NCBI GenBank assembly: GCA_026874595.1
Contig: CM049315.1
Coordinates: 3,714,664 to 3,778,663 of the forward strand
Direction of reading: 5' to 3'
From: Sipunculus nudus
Taxonomy: Eukaryota > Annelida > Sipuncula > Golfingiida > Sipunculidae
DNA length: 64,000 bases
The notes below the pieces were generated by a model, which saw nothing but the letters and a program-made list of their open reading frames with translations, was not told the DNA's origin and made no database searches. Below are positions 34,673 to 49,118 of the stretch, piece after piece. The translations under genes and the position numbers were made by a program. Position 1 is the stretch's first letter. Each line of letters starts with the position of its first letter.

Positions 34673-36883
34673 GCTTGCCGGAATCAAAGATTTCGGCAAG
34701 CATATTACTCAGTTGCGTATGTCTGTTTGTTTGTTTGTTTGTTTGTTTGTCACCACTCTCCTGGCCACAATTTTGCAGCAATCGACATGACCCTTACAGG
34801 GTTGATTGACAACCGAACACCCTGGAACCCTATTGTTTTTGGTCAACATTGCTCCAAGGTCAAGGGTCAAGGTCACGACAGGTGTGGTTAACGGTTTTTG
34901 CACTATAACTTCGCCATAAATAGCCTTATCCACTTCTGCAATAGCTCATTTTTTTCGTCATCACCTGGCCTTTCTTTTGACATGTAGCTTACTTAAATTT
35001 GCCGTTACCATGGTTACATTTTTTGGGCAAAAATCATGGAAATTGGAAATAACACGACCATTTTTTGTAACTTTGTCAATTTTTAAGCTACAGACGTCTG
35101 GTTTTGGTCATTATGTACCTTATAGGCAGCTAGACATGATAAAACTAAAAGTCTCGCCAAATCTCGCACCATTTCTCGTCAAACGAGAGTCTTCGAGATT
35201 TCATTAAATATGACCTACAGGTTGCATTTTTTTAACAATGGCTTTGAAATTGATATATTTTGTGTTATTTATAAATATCTCGAAATCGGTTTTTCATTTT
35301 TTGGAAATAGCCACCAGGTGGCGTGGTACCTGAAACACTGTAACATATCATTATTCTGCAATATCTAAAATAATTTTAAACATGGCACAATTATTATCTT
35401 TGTATCTTAAACTAGGAACATTGGCTTATTCCTCCGCACATGTAGCTTTGTATTGCCGTTACCATGGTTACCAAATTTGTGGGTTAAACTTGACGATCTG
35501 AAAATATGCAGTTTTTGGCTTCTATCTCGGTTAATATTTATGTTTCAAGGGTCTAGTTTTTTGCATAAGGCTGCTTCCCCTTGATTCTAAGTCATCCAAT
35601 TGCAAGTCTCGTCAAATTTCGCTCGGTTTATAGTCAAACGAGAAAAATCGAGATTTCACGGAAATGCTTATAACTCGGCGACTTTTACAGCTACACAGGT
35701 CTAGTTTTCGGCATTTCATAACATATGACCAGCTTGACACGCCAGAAAAGAAATCAGGCCAAATCTCGCACCATATCTCGTCAAGCGAGAAAAAACGAGA
35801 TATCATGGAAATGCTTATAACTAGGCGACTTTTACAGCTACTCAGGTCTAGATTTGGCATTTGGTAACATTTGGCCAACTTGACATAGTAAAACTGCGAT
35901 ACTTGGCGAAATCTCGCACTATATCTGGTCAAATGTGGAAAAACAAGATTTCACAGAAATGCATATAAGTCGGCGACTTTCACGGCTAGACAGGTCTAGT
36001 TTTTGGCATTCATTAACATTTGGACGGCTTGACATGGCAAACCTGCAAGACTGGCCAAATCTCGCACCATATCTCGTCAAACGATAAAAAAGGAGATTTC
36101 ACAGAAATGCTAATAACTCGGCGACTTTTACAGCTAGACAGATGTAGTTTTCGCCATTTCATAACATTTAGAGAGTTTGATATTACAAATCTACAAGACT
36201 GGCCAAATCCTGCACCATATCTCGTCAAACGAGAAAACACGAGAGTACACAGAAATGCTTATAACTCGGCGACTTTTACAGCTAGACGGATCTAGTTTTC
36301 GCCATTTCGTAACGTTTGGCCGTCTTGACATAATAAAACTGCTCGTCTTGCCAAATCTCGTACTATATCTCGTCAAGCGAGAAAAAAAAATGATTTCACG
36401 TAAATGCTGATAACACGGCGACTTTTGCAGCTAGACAGGTCAAGTTTCCGGCATTTTGTAATATTTGACAAACCTGACATGACAAAACTGGAAATCTCGC
36501 CAAAGCTCGCACCATTTCCCGTCAAACGAGAAAACACGAGATTTCATGCAAATGCTTATAACTCAGCGGCTTTTATAGCTAGACAGGTCTAGTTTTCGGC
36601 ATTTCATATCATTTGGCCAGCTTGACATGACAAACCTGAAAACGTCTCACTGCTTCTTGTCAAACGAGATTAAAGGGATTTCATGAAAAAAATTTGAACT
36701 TGGTCCCTTTTACACTAGAAAGATATGCAGCTGTTAAAGGTCAGCATGCATAAATAAACATATTATCCGTTTCTGCTGCCCCCACAATGATGCTCATTCA
36801 TATGACTGTTTCTACATGCACTCTCTGTCTATCTGTCTGTATCATTTCCATTTCCGGCAAGCGCTCGACCTCTGGTCGTCTAG
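34673..36883 (+). mobile_element. HelC element, Helentron-like, complete
   Basis: It begins with a 13-bp hairpin (GCTTGCCGGAATC and GATTTCGGCAAGC, loop AAA, one mismatch), followed by a (TTTG)n run. It ends with the inverted arm TTTCCGGCAAGC, a CGACC-TCT-GGTCG hairpin, one T and CTAG, then a T in the flank. This is the classical Helitron 3' form together with an asymmetric inverted repeat. The interior is the tandem array at 35650-36700 preceded by about 900 bp of unique sequence. No coding frame. Confidence 0.8.
35650..36700. repeat. 146-151-bp tandem repeat, about 7 copies
   Basis: The phrase ACTCGGCGACTTTTACAGCT, in more or less changed form, returns near 35672, 35820, 35970, 36117, 36262, 36412 and 36563. 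Most units also carry a small CTCGTCAAACGAG-type hairpin. Peptides from these frames are repeat artefacts. Confidence 0.9.
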
Positions 36884-39755
36884 TATTTCATTATTTGAAA
36901 GACTATTAGTAATAGCCAAAATTAAATGCAGCAAAACAACTGGCCTTTCTTTTGAAAATGAAGGTAAATCAAAAAGGCTAAATACATGTATAACAGCATT
37001 GTCAAACTAATATTACAGTCATTAACAAGATGACAGGCAGGTGGGTACACAGATTCAGTGTTGAAATAATTTAATGGTGCTTAGTGCTAATTCATGCCAA
37101 GAGTGGTTTCTATATGCTGAGCAACAGTGGCTGGCAGCATCTATGTCAGAGCCACATGTTCTGCTCAGCTGTTTAAAACAGGCGTGAATTCCTCAAGGGA
37201 CCTTTCTTCTTTTAACATAAATTTAACATTGTCTAATATTCATGTATTATTTTTGTTGCATGTTCACTGGTGACTGTGATTAGATTATATGTGTACATAG
37301 GTCTGTTATTGTAGTACATTTTAGTGGTAAATATACTGGTCTAAACATCAATCTAAAAACAGCTTTCAAATGTCAGCCATACAGCATGATTCTAGTTTTA
37401 AGACGAGGATACAAATACTCAACACCGAGAACCTGAGAGGATGCCAGGACACCTGCACTGCATGTTTACAACACCACTTAGATCCTCACATGGTGATTTA
37501 CCAGGACCCAAAGAAAACTGCTCATGGTTTATAGGCAACATATGACAGACTTTGATGCAACGCTGGCTTCCAAGTAATTACCTTCATCAAGGAATGTTTG
37601 TTTTCGAGCTACTGGTGTAGGTATGAAAAAAAGTTGGCTGGGCTATTAAAAAAAAATCCTGAGTCTGGTTATTCACTCTTGCTAAAGAGAAAGAAATCAT
37701 TATTTTAAAGCCAGCTAAATATCCGCTTTACTTTTAGAACTTCTGTGATTTTTGGACTGCTGCACATACATATATATAAACCAAATGTAAGTAATCAATG
37801 CTGAGAAAGGTTCTGAAAAGGCCTCTCTGACAGAGGAATGGGCTTGTTTATCTACAAACTGTTAGTAAACACAGCAAATGTGCCTGTGTTGACAACCAGA
37901 AAAAGCATGTAAATGGAGGTAGCTGACTACACAGGTGTGGAATATGAAAGGTCTCAAGTTGTTGGTGGTGAGAATATAGAATACTCTTTTGTCATTTATC
38001 TGATTTCGCACAACATGTTCAACCAAATTACGAATGCCAGCCTTTACGTGGACCCCCACCTGTTATAAATAACTGAATATAAACAAAAAGGAGGGCCTGT
38101 GCAACCTGGGACTGGCGCTTTATATCTAATTTTTATATAAAGACTAAGGAATTGTCTTTGTTTAGAGTCATCAGATATCAGAACAGGCCTTATTGATATG
38201 TTGTAGAGTCTAAACTTTCAGCACATTTTCCCGTTCTGAAAAAAGAGAGGCTACAAAAAGCTCAAGCTCAGCAGGGCACTACTGGATTATGCAGGCAGTT
38301 TCAAGGGTTTTTTCTTTGTTATTTTTACAGGGTTTGATCCAGACTGCACTTCTGCAGGAATCACACAAGCTTTCATTTACAGCTAAAAAAAAGTAGCATC
38401 AATAAAATCTTTGGTGGTTTTTATCAATTTGTGGCCATATTTGACCCTATTCTATGGGTATAAATTTTTGCAAATTCATGCTTCATATTCAAGACTTGAG
38501 TTGCACTACATAGAATGTCAAAAACCTGGAAGAAAGTCTGAATGAGGAAGAAAAATTTTTGTTATATTTGCAGGCACTGTAATCTCTTAAATCTATGTGT
38601 TACTCAATATAAATCAGTCCAACTGATTTCTGACTACACACAGCATGTGTGAAAAAATCCTGGTACACGTCAGCATACTGGTAGTTAATCTACCCGGGTT
38701 TTCATGGAGTTTTGTGAGATTCTGACCATAAATAATCATGTAATAAGCAGGTGTTACCCTGTTATACTTTATGTACTTCATATACCTAAATTCTTGGTGA
38801 CATCAATATGATAAACTGATATACTAACAAGATCCTAAAATCCACAGCTGGAAATCATAAAAACAGAGATGTCAAAAAATTGATGGAATACCAAAACACC
38901 TGAAGTGATTAATTATAACCTGAAGATGTACATCTTCCAGTCCTTAAACACAGATACCTGTAAAGAAAGCTTCCTGGGGATTTACAAACAAGCTGCCACT
39001 GATGTTAGAGCTGAGCTGAATTTAATGTATGTAATTATCTTTACAAAGGAATCAATGCTTCACAAATATTTCTGCAAAGACATGATGTTCAATAAAATCT
39101 GCGTATGGTGGGGGTAACTCAAATAATTAATTGTTAGAAATCTATTCAATGTGTTGTCTCCAAGGATTGCCCTGGATGTGGCTGTTTGTCTCTTCTCTTT
39201 CCCCTTTATCTTTCCATATTTAACATCAATGATACCATCTGCTGTGGATGGCCCAGTAGAAGCACATGCACCCAATATAATGGTGTCAAGGGATTTAAAT
39301 CCCAGTGTATGCACATTGTTATCTCACCCAATCCATGAGCAGAAAGAAGGATAATTACCATATCCGAGAAGGTTATGTTTTAGCCAATGTCTATTTCTTG
39401 GTTTGTTTTTTGGTTTGTTAGTAGAAATATTAATATTGAATTAATATTGGAGCAGGGATGGGAATTATTTGTGCAGAAGGTGTACCATGAGAACTCAACA
39501 GGAGTTTCATGAAGTTACCTAGATAAAAGAATGAATTAAGCAGGATTATTTGGCCTTGCTGATCTGGATAAAGTGGTAATTTTGTAGATTTTTTTTGGTT
39601 TAGCATATGCTTGTATCTTCTTATTATCGGGAATCTACTGAAGGCAGATAATTGAGGGTACCAAAACATAAAACATTTATACATGATAAATGGCAGTTTG
39701 CTTGAATATAGCAATGGAAAAATACGGTGTGTTCAACCCTTCACATTGTGAAAAA
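36884..39755. other. No gene recognised
   Basis: About 2.9 kb with short frames only. The longest on the minus strand (39060-39314) has no recognisable domain, and I saw no supporting splice sites. Confidence 0.5.
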
Positions 39756-40947
39756 CAAGGGACCCATGGGTCACATCGCTCAGCTGAATTTTGGAAAATA
39801 TTAGTAACTGCAAAATATTTTTATTTCTTTTGGTTTTTCATGTATATTATCATTAAAAAAGCTATGAGAAAATGGCCCTGCTAAAATGAAACTCTGTAAA
39901 TTATAGAATAATGGACATGAGCTAAATCATTTAGTGATGCACCAAGGGAACAAATAGGCGGACGGTAAGTGTTATATAAAAGTAACATTTCATAAACAAA
40001 TAATGTGTGAAGGTGATTAAGTTTTCAAAAGTTAAATATATGGCCATATGAGTTAAAAATTAATCCAACAAAGTTTGACCAATATTCCTAATTTTAATAC
40101 TAAGTTAACAGTGTTATTCACACCTAGGCCCTGCCAACTCTAAGAGATATTAATGAAATGCTACAAAGTATTTATATCTTCTTAAATCTTGTCAGTTAGC
40201 ACTTACATTAGATCCTAATATTTTATCACATTTGAATATTAGGATTAAATTCCTGAATTTTTTTTCTTTAAAACAATCAAAATTGTCCAAGTCTCATCAA
40301 AAAGAATTTATTTAACATTAAAATTATAAGATTCATCTTGTTTATTGGTCCTGTGTATTGAAGGGCTGGGTGGGGGGAGGGGTCTCCGTTGTTACTGCTC
40401 GTTGCTGAAAAAAATGTTAATTTAAAAGATTTTGATCTAATTTTGGGTATACAATTTAATTTTGATTAATTTAAGTTATACTACTGGAAAAAAGTCCTTA
40501 GCTTTAACATGTTTTGTGTTTAGCGATCAAATATCTTTTCTAATTTTTTACAAAATGCATTATGTTTGAGCCCATAACTTTTTTTAAATCATATAATACA
40601 GACCTTATTTCTGGCATGTATATAGGAACTATATGGAGGAATATTTATGGTAAATATGAGGTTTTGATATTAGGCAGTCCTAAAGTGTGAAAATATGTTT
40701 TTAATAAAAAAAAATGAGGTTTTTCCTTAATTTCTCAAAGGAACAAAGTTGCAAAGACCCAGTTTTCAGCTTGGTAGGAGATCTTTGGGGACATCTAACT
40801 GTATGCCGAATTTCAGATTCGTAGGTCCAATGGTGTCCAAACGTGCCAGTCTTAGAGACGGACATCCGGACGGACGGACAGACAGACAGACGGACAACAG
40901 ACCATGACTATAGCTCAGATGACTTATTAGTTATAGTCAGATGAGCT
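39756..40947 (-). mobile_element. HelA element, short complete copy
   Basis: It starts CAAGGGACCCATGGGTC, CGCTCAGCTGA, and ends with hairpin arms AGCTCAGATGACT and AGTCAGATGAGCT, preceded by a GACG/GACA tract (40856-40896). It is the clean reference for the outer copy at 21825: it holds the uninterrupted target site of the nested HelA there and lacks the extra internal modules. Confidence 0.8.
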
Positions 40948-42972
40948 AATGAATGCAAATCACCTGTTCAGATTGTGAATACACCTTATGCAAAAACATA
41001 GCACAGTGGTATATTATATGATAAACAACTTTTCATGTAGCTTCAACATGATGAAATTTGAAGTTACAAAAAAAAACTCCTATGACATTAGTGGAAATTT
41101 TTCTCCTTCTGTTAGAATTTAAAGTTATATAATAAAAATTTTGTTTTGTTCAACATGCAGACATGACCTCATAGATACTTATTCATAAAATGACTTCACC
41201 ATTTCTTCACAAGGAGTATTCCTGATTGGGTGACAGAAATAAGTGAACTCTAAATTCAGACACTGATATAACTGTCTCATTGACGTCAGCATAAATTAAC
41301 CCAGGTGGTATGGTTATTGTGAAACGATAATCAATCTAACTTCAGTCCTATCTGGACTGAACACAGTGCTTACATACACATGTGGAGTCTCATAAAATAA
41401 CATGTTTTAAATGTGTTCTACCATTCCCTCAAAAAGACTAAACACAAAAGTCATTCTGTGACAGTACTATTTCTGTTTGCACAGACTTAAAATAGATCTT
41501 AATGGTTTGGTGTACTATTCTCTGATTAAATTGGGAGAGAAGCCTATATATTGGTGTGACCAGATGACTGGTTGTCTGTGTCATCAGTTATGGAAAGTCA
41601 TTTACTGTTCAGTCGGACATGCCAGAAACCAAGCTTGTAATTATAAAACAGGAAATATAAAACATTCCTTTAAATATTTCTTAATAAATATGCCATCTCC
41701 TAGTCCATAACAGTAGGGGAAAATCTCAAGTGAGTAGGTAGCAAATGAGCAACTGAGTACATGAAAATGAATGAGTAATAGAGTACATGAAAATGAATGG
41801 GTAATAGAGTACATGAAAATGAATGGTTAAATAGGAAGCATAACGCAAGTGTAAGCTCCGGTCACCAGTGAAAATCTACTTTCTAACCCTAATGGATTAG
41901 CGAGTGCAATGACTTTAGGGCAGAGATTCTATGAATGATATGATTACTTTCACTATACATAATAATTACATTTTGTGGTCCAGTTTTAATAACTGAGAAT
42001 ATATTTTCTTCCATAGGAGTATCTTTTCTTCAGGTATGATTAATCTGCAGCAAATATAGGAGACTCTTGATGAATGATATATAATGATAACTTTCAGAAA
42101 AAAAATATTTTGTAATGAAAGTATAAGTTTGCTGAGATGACAGTTCAGCAACTGGTTCATTGGAGAAGCCAGAAACTGGAGAGTTGTGTCCTAAGCAATG
42201 TTTACTGGTATATTTTATAGCATGTTAACCTCCACAGAATAAAATGCAGGTATTTTACTTCCCTCATTCACTGAAAGTCTAAACTTAATCTGTTATTTTG
42301 GCCTTATACTTTTTTAAAGTAGGTCAATATGCCTTAATTTCCTGATGTGTTTGAACTATGGCCCCCTGAAGTTTGATAATATGACCCGCCTCCATTTTTG
42401 GTATAAGTTTCAAATGGACACTTTTAAAAAAAAAGGTGACCAATCGGCCATGCCTACCAGTTACTTGGCTTTTAGAGAGGGACCTTTTACTTTTACCAGA
42501 ATAAAATTTTCTATATCAGATTTGTGAGCTGGAAGGTCAAGAGAGTGATAAAGTATGATCGACTTGCCTGTAAAGCTATAAAGTTAAAACACTATTGACA
42601 ACTTATCAAAAAGCCAGTCACGACATGTCTTATTTTACTTAATATGTTTACAATATTTTTATCTTATCTTATCATTATTGAGGATCCCTAATGTGATTCC
42701 TGCTTTAAGGAATATATATATACATATATATATATGTATTTCAAGGCAAAGATCCTGATCTGGACCAAATCCCTTTAAGGATCTGGTCCGGAACAAAAAT
42801 TCGAGATTCAGTCCAGCCTCAACCCCAAACTTCAATGTTAAATTGTTTATATTTATCAAATGTTTTTATTTATTTAGATACAGAATTTAATTATTCTGAT
42901 TCATGCATACAAGCATACAGTTTTGCAAAAGAAGACTACTGCAGCCCTCATTTTGATATAGGCTTAATTGGC
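40948..42972. other. No gene recognised
   Basis: AT-rich sequence, including an (AT)n-rich stretch at 42711-42736. No exon or element end was identified apart from the small tandem repeat at 41755. Confidence 0.5.
41755..41832. repeat. 26-bp tandem repeat, 3 copies
   Basis: Units of GAGTACATGAAAATGAATGG plus TTAATA-like bases at 41755, 41781 and 41807, nearly identical. Confidence 0.95.
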
Positions 42973-45456
42973 CCGAAGACCAACTTCAGCTTTCCATGAC
43001 TATTCCAAAAATCAATGAACAAGATCTATTCTTTTACAATTGAGAGAACCTTGCCCTAGGATTTTTCTTGTAAAAAATAAAACCATTTGGCTTGACAGTT
43101 TCATCATGAAACATTTTCAATGTAGAAGCTGAAAGAGGTTAAATTACAAGGATTTTGCCTGTAAAAAGCAGGACGATGTATATGGCACCACAAAAACCTC
43201 AAGTTCAAATATGAGTCATGTTACCAACATCTGCACAATACTTGGTAATGCTAGCCCCTGTAGATTCTGAGATTGTTATGTTTGTTCACAACCTGCAACT
43301 CAGCCAAAATTAACCAAACTCAAAACCGTTTGAACAATACTTGAGAGAGATCATCTCTGGTATCATTTCTTAGAAATATTTAACAGTTTGGCTGAATGAT
43401 TTCAGAGATAAAGATTTTCAAAGGTTTTCTAGCTTTTCTACCATAAATAAAAGTTGATGCAGGTGGCGCCACAAAAAGCTCAATCCCTCAAACTTTGGGG
43501 ATGTTGGCTCTTGCCGTTTCTGAGATATTATGGTTTAATGAACTGATGACCAATGACCCCCGTACAAATAAGGTCAATGCAGGTGGTGCTAACAATACCT
43601 CCCTTTAAAATATGACTCATTTGACCAACATTTGCATAAAATTTGGTCATGATAACTCCAGCTGTTTCTGAGATTGTAATTTAATTCCCGGAAAATCTCC
43701 ACTTAAAACCGCGGTTTAATCAAGAAATTCAAAATCTTGAAATCAGGTTGATTTCCTGAAAGCACTGTGCGGTTTATACTAGAAGGGTTTCCTGAATATC
43801 TTCCTGACAGACATCGTTTTGGGGCCGGCGAGTGGGCGATAATATTGCAACTTTCGAAGGCCGTTCTTAGCAGCAGTATCGCATGCATAGGAGCCGTGTG
43901 TAATGTATTATTTACGATTATTTGTTATTTATAAATTAAATATTTTTGAATAGTTTTCGTGTGATATATAACTTGTTATGAAATTTTGGTCATTGTCACA
44001 AAATAATACGTTTACAACAACCCTGCTGTAACACACAGCGGCCCACTTCGTTGGGCATGCTCAAGCAAAATTGAAATAAAAGCCTACTTTAAACCCATTT
44101 GCAGCATTATTTAGCAATGATTTTTTGTTTAAAACGTAAAATGAATAAAAAGCTGACATCGTAAGGAGTCACACAATGGCAGACGATCGTTTTAAAATCA
44201 AGTTTGAGTGCCGCCATGTGCTGAAACGCCCCGGTATTCTGCTAAGAACATTTTGAACGGCGGTACGCGGTGGGTGGTAAACAGAACAGCCACCTATTTC
44301 GTCCCAGCGTGCCTTGCGTGAACAGTGCCTTGACAAAATGGCTCCCCACACGGAAACTTTCTTCAGGAAAAAAACACTTGCTTACCCAGACTGGCCACTT
44401 TAATTTTACCTTAAAATCACTCGTTATCAAGCGTCATGTTTCCTATACGTGCGTATCTCGACAAGGTAACTTCAATTACTTTGATATTTAGTTAAGTTTA
44501 CCAGCGATGTTTTCAAACGCGCCAGCAAATTGTGACATGGAGCGATGTCAACGTACGATGTGACGATGATAATACCGAAGTAACCGGAATGAAAATGATT
44601 TGAATCTTCCGAGTAATTCCAGAAAATGGGATTTTCATCAAACATTTTTAGAAATTAAATATACAGTGACTTGAAATGGATCAGCAGAATATTTTTCCAA
44701 AATATAATGACAAATCAGTAACAAACAAGAATACGGCACGGAATATAAAATCTGTATAAACAAGCAGAGGTTCACCGGCCCTTACGTCTTCCCAAACTTC
44801 ATGCTTGAGTGACCCTGCAAAAATGTGTTATGATGTGTTTAAATAAAATGCCCAAGGAATTTAAAAGTGGACAGGAATGGCCGAGTCGCACCCTACGCGT
44901 GTTCATTTCTAGATGATAGCTTGATTGTGTCTTTTGTCAAATCATTCTGTAGCGAAAGTTGGTGCGGTTTTAAAAGGGGGTTCTTAGTATTTGAGCTCCT
45001 AGCGATGTCTCACCTGGAATTTCGGCGAAGTCTGGGTGCGGTTTTAATCGGAAGTGCGGTTTTAAGTGGAGATTTTACGGTATACTTTTTTGGCCAAATG
45101 ACTAAGTTAAGCTTCCTGTAACTCAACCAAATATCACCAAACTGGAACTACTCAAAAACACTTGAAAGAGATTATTTCTAGGATTTTTTCTGTAAAATTT
45201 TGAACAATTTGGCTGTTTGGATTTGGAGAAGAAGATTTTAAAAAAATTTTTTTTTTAACGTTTCCCCTTTAAAATGTCAGTCAAGGCAGATAAATAAGTT
45301 CAATCTGATAGAGTTTGACATGTGACAGATTCTTTCATAGAATTTGGCGCTGCCAGCTATGGTCAGTTTTTAGATAGCCTGGATTAACATAACATGAAGA
45401 TGATGGCAGATGGCAGACTGATGATGCTACGCCAAGGCATATGCTCACAGGTTTGC
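42973..45456 (-). mobile_element. HelE fragment, interrupted by a TIR element
   Basis: Modules at 43000-43680 and 45080-45240 match 12480-13840. The right end CTCACAGGTTTGC corresponds to the HelE 5' end at 13977. The CAAGGCC-type terminus is missing at the left. In the 13.6-kb copy the phrase GATTTCGGTATGC is continuous; here it is opened by about 1.39 kb of foreign DNA. Confidence 0.65.
43692..45076. mobile_element. TIR transposon, superfamily unknown
   Basis: A 21-base perfect inverted repeat, beginning AAAATCTCCACTTAAAACCG, sits at 43692-43712 and 45056-45076, possibly extended outwards by CCG with one mismatch. The motif GCGGTTTTAA/GCGGTTTA recurs near both ends (43711, 43769, 44964, 45038, 45056). 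The interior is more CpG-rich than its surroundings and has no transposase-like frame. The target duplication could not be defined, so the superfamily stays open. Confidence 0.7.
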
Positions 45457-48400
45457 TTAAAATATCTCAGTTGGTCTTTAATATGATTTTTCCAATTTTA
45501 ACTCCTTGAGATAGAAGTTCATATATTAAATCACAGAAACTGTTAAATCAATTTTCATCAAGTGAGAATATGGCACTTTATGCTCTCTTGACCCCTCTGA
45601 CTTCTCTCAGGTTGCTGCTTGCCATGTTGGGCTTTCTTGGCTGTTTGTGTGCTGGGGTTGACGTTGCATCTACAAAGTTATAGCTCTTAGCTATTTCATC
45701 TCTATTTATTCAAAATTTCTCCTTGTTTATGTCATAATATCTAAATACCTACCTTATCCATCCAGCATCTCAGACTATTTATCCTTCTTTGCCTAAGGTT
45801 TTACTGTGAGCCCTTGTAGAAACTTTAGTAATCCAGGCGTCTGGCTTGCCTTTAAGATCCCCTTCTCAGTGTTATTTGTGTTTTGGTTTTGCCAATTCTG
45901 GAGCATGATTACTCTGCATCATATGGCCTTGTAATAATAAATGTGATCTTGTTGCTGTCATCATACCAGGGTTCAAACTAAGTAACAAACACATTTTGCC
46001 TGTTTGATCTAGCAGTTATATCCCCTATCATGTTTCTTTAGTTATTACTGTCACTTTAAACAGTGAAGTAGTGATGGATACTTTGTTTTACAAGGCATCT
46101 ATGTTCATTTAATGTAACTATATGACAATCACTGTCTTGTTCTAATAATTCATACTACTTTATTCTTTCTTTAAAGGTTTCATATTCATCATCTTTTTCA
46201 ATAAATTGTTGAAAAAAACTTAAAATTTCAGTTAAAAGGTAGATAGAATCATGATAGAGGAAAAACAAAAATATGTTTTCGAGATATTGTCATGCATAGT
46301 TATATATTATTAGCCCATTAAAAAGCAGATTATTGTTACTGGGGGCTTAAAGGTGTACCTTTAATTTTTTTTTTAAATGTTACAAATTCATGTGAAAAGG
46401 AGTGAAAAATTCAAAATATGTATATTGTATACTAACAGAATGATCACTGTATCAGGTTTAAAATAATGTATACTTTATGGGGTCTAATATGAATATAAAC
46501 CACTTTTAGATTGAATTTTATTATATAGGGGTTTCAAACAGTAATGATACATTAAGTCATTTAAAATGAATTATAATGTATTATTATATAGATAAAATAG
46601 ACTAAACTTTTCTCATGTACACCATTTAGAGAATATTCATAAATTTTCTATTTTTCTAAACTGCAAGTTAAAAAAATTCCCACAATTTCTTTTGATAAGT
46701 AAATTTTATGAAGATTTTTAGAGACCTGACTGGATGTAAAGTGGAGTTAAGTCTAATGGTTATGATATATATCCTGCAAAGAAACAGGTGTCCAGACAGA
46801 CAGAAGGATGACCAACCAAGACCAGAGGCTAAAGCTCAGACATCCAGACAGAAAAATCCATCAGTTGTTAAAGTTCATATGATGGCCCACTGCTTGGCAA
46901 AATCAAGACACTCCTGATTGAGTTACATATAACTCTACAGCCACATACAGCAGCAAACAAAAACATAGATCACTGCTGAAACACACATCTGGTTCAAAAC
47001 AGTCCACAAACCATAAAAATAAGATAGCTGGGTTTCTAGGCAACAGGAAATAGATTTATTCTTGGAAGCATCTAAGGAAATTGGGATTGAGACAGTTCAG
47101 GAGGCATGAATGCATGAATGAGCACTCCTAGATGAAGGAGCATGGTGCCAAATAATTCCCTGTAGAGGAGCATCCAGAGAGGTGTATCGTGAGCGTGTAT
47201 AGATAAGGAAAATTCATGTCACTTCCACAGCTGAGGGCTTGGATTTTTACTTAATTTACAGACCTACAGGTTCTGTGCATACAAGATAATACAAACCCAA
47301 CTGGGGGCAAAACAAGGTACACATTTTCCCCATTAACAAGGTTTTTTTTCTCGATTATAATATTTGCTTTCTGAACATTATTCTATAGGAAGATGTTTTT
47401 AGTGTACACAACCAGGATATCATGACTGGGGTGTTGGTAATGGGTTAATACCAGATCTGAGAGCATCTGTACAGAAGTTTTGTTCTGGCTGGATCAAGCC
47501 CCTATTGTTCTAGTGTAGAAAGAATGGAAACTGTTTTTATTACCTTCAGTACCAAATTCATATAATCAGAAGACAACACTTTCAGAATATTTTATAGAAA
47601 TTTTATTTTTTTATTATCATGATAGAAAGGCCTAAACTGCTGAAGCTCAAAATCAATAAATTGCTTTAGAAAGAAAACATTTAATTGTCATGTGGGGGAC
47701 AAAATTGACATGATCCGTGCCTGAGAAACTGATCTGTTTTTGCCTCTAAAAATGCAATCTCCCAAGTGGACCTACAGGTATAACGGTGATTTATTTACAT
47801 TTGTTTATTTACAGAACATATTAAACTGAATCCAGCAGTGCAGAAATAGCAGTTACAGAATGAGGTTAGCAAAACATGTAAATATTTAACACAGATCAGC
47901 CACAAGTAATTAACTAAACTTTAGCTGAGTGAGCTGGCTTACACCTGATCCTGCCTGCAAACTGCATTATATTTTAAACATCAATTAAAGTACTGACATT
48001 TCTCATGTATCTCATAATAAATTAAAAATAATAAGTAAATACATTAAAAATAAGAATAGGGTTACTTGATCTACCTTATGGGTTACATAATCATCACTGC
48101 TTTGGAAAACAATTTATTTATTTTTTCAAGAAGTAATGGGTTTTGATAGTACAGATTACAAATTGTTCAACTGAAACATTATTTATATGAAATTCATACA
48201 AGGTTTAAAGTGTTACATATACCCCCACACATGATTCTTTTTACTCTCTCAACCCAAGGAGATTACAGACTGTAAACTCCTTGCTCACCCTAAGGTGCAA
48301 CGTAACTCTGTCTTTTCTTGATTAAAAAATAATTGCCACATCTGCAGTAGAACTTTTATCCAAACATAAATCATTTAATCTTGAGATACAAGTAGCTTGC

Positions 48401-48781
48401 TCTCACTTTACTCGATGGAGAAAAAAAACAGCATTTGTTCCAGTAAAAAAACTGCAGATTTGTCCCTGCTTCACTTGAATCCTAAACTCACTTGGATAAA
48501 TCCTGATCATTGTGACATAAACTACTCATAAAACTGTGTATAAATAGGGCTTATTTAGAACCATGTATTACAAGTAGATAGTAGACAGTTGCAAAGGAAT
48601 AATTTTACTTTATTAAAATGAGGGTCACAAACTGAAATGTGATTACCTATTTTTACTAAAATTAAGTAATGTGCCAAAATAAGTAAACAAAATGGTTAAG
48701 ACACCGGCTTTATTTACCAGTGAAAGGATATAAATAAAATACTCTTTAAACTATTCAAGTAACATAATTGAATATCTTAAA
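45457..48781. other. No gene recognised
   Basis: Long AT-rich stretch with a short GACAGACAGAAGGATG phrase near 46795 that may be a remnant of a HelA tail. No exon supported. Confidence 0.5.
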
Positions 48782-48813
48782 CAAGGGACCCATGGGTCAC
48801 GACGCTCAGGTGT
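48782..48813 (-). mobile_element. Isolated HelA CTTG terminus
   Basis: CAAGGGACCCATGGGTC followed by ACGACGCTCAGG is a well-preserved HelA terminus. No matching hairpin end was found before HelB at 49834, so the rest has decayed or been deleted. The following kilobase is very AT-rich and otherwise featureless. Confidence 0.75.
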
Positions 48814-49118
48814 TATATATGATCACAAAATATGATTTGGAAGAGGAGGTAGACAAAGGCTGGTTTTGTGTGGTAATATAAGCTCTATTATGTAAGATTT
48901 TGATAAAATCCTTGAAAACAGGGAAGAGTAGCACTAGCTCAAATGATTTAAGGTAAATATTTATTAAAAATTAATTACAAATATTGTGTCAAATATAATT
49001 TAAATTAAAAATAATAACAGTATCATCTGAAAAGATTTTTTTAATAATATAATCAAAATAAATGATTATTAAAATAATATTAAAAATATATTCTTGAATG
49101 CATTCATGAATACATTTT

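Noticed and set aside
35612-36592. Several overlapping frames of 60-106 codons with similar peptides on both strands
   Set aside because: Both strands are open because of the 146-151-bp tandem repeat, so they are repeat translations.
39270-39310. Possible tRNA-like B box (GGGATTTAAATCCC)
   Set aside because: It matches the B-box only loosely, and no A box or cloverleaf was found nearby.
39060-39314. Minus-strand 84-codon frame as a host exon
   Set aside because: No recognisable domain, and no convincing splice sites around the part that looks peptide-like.
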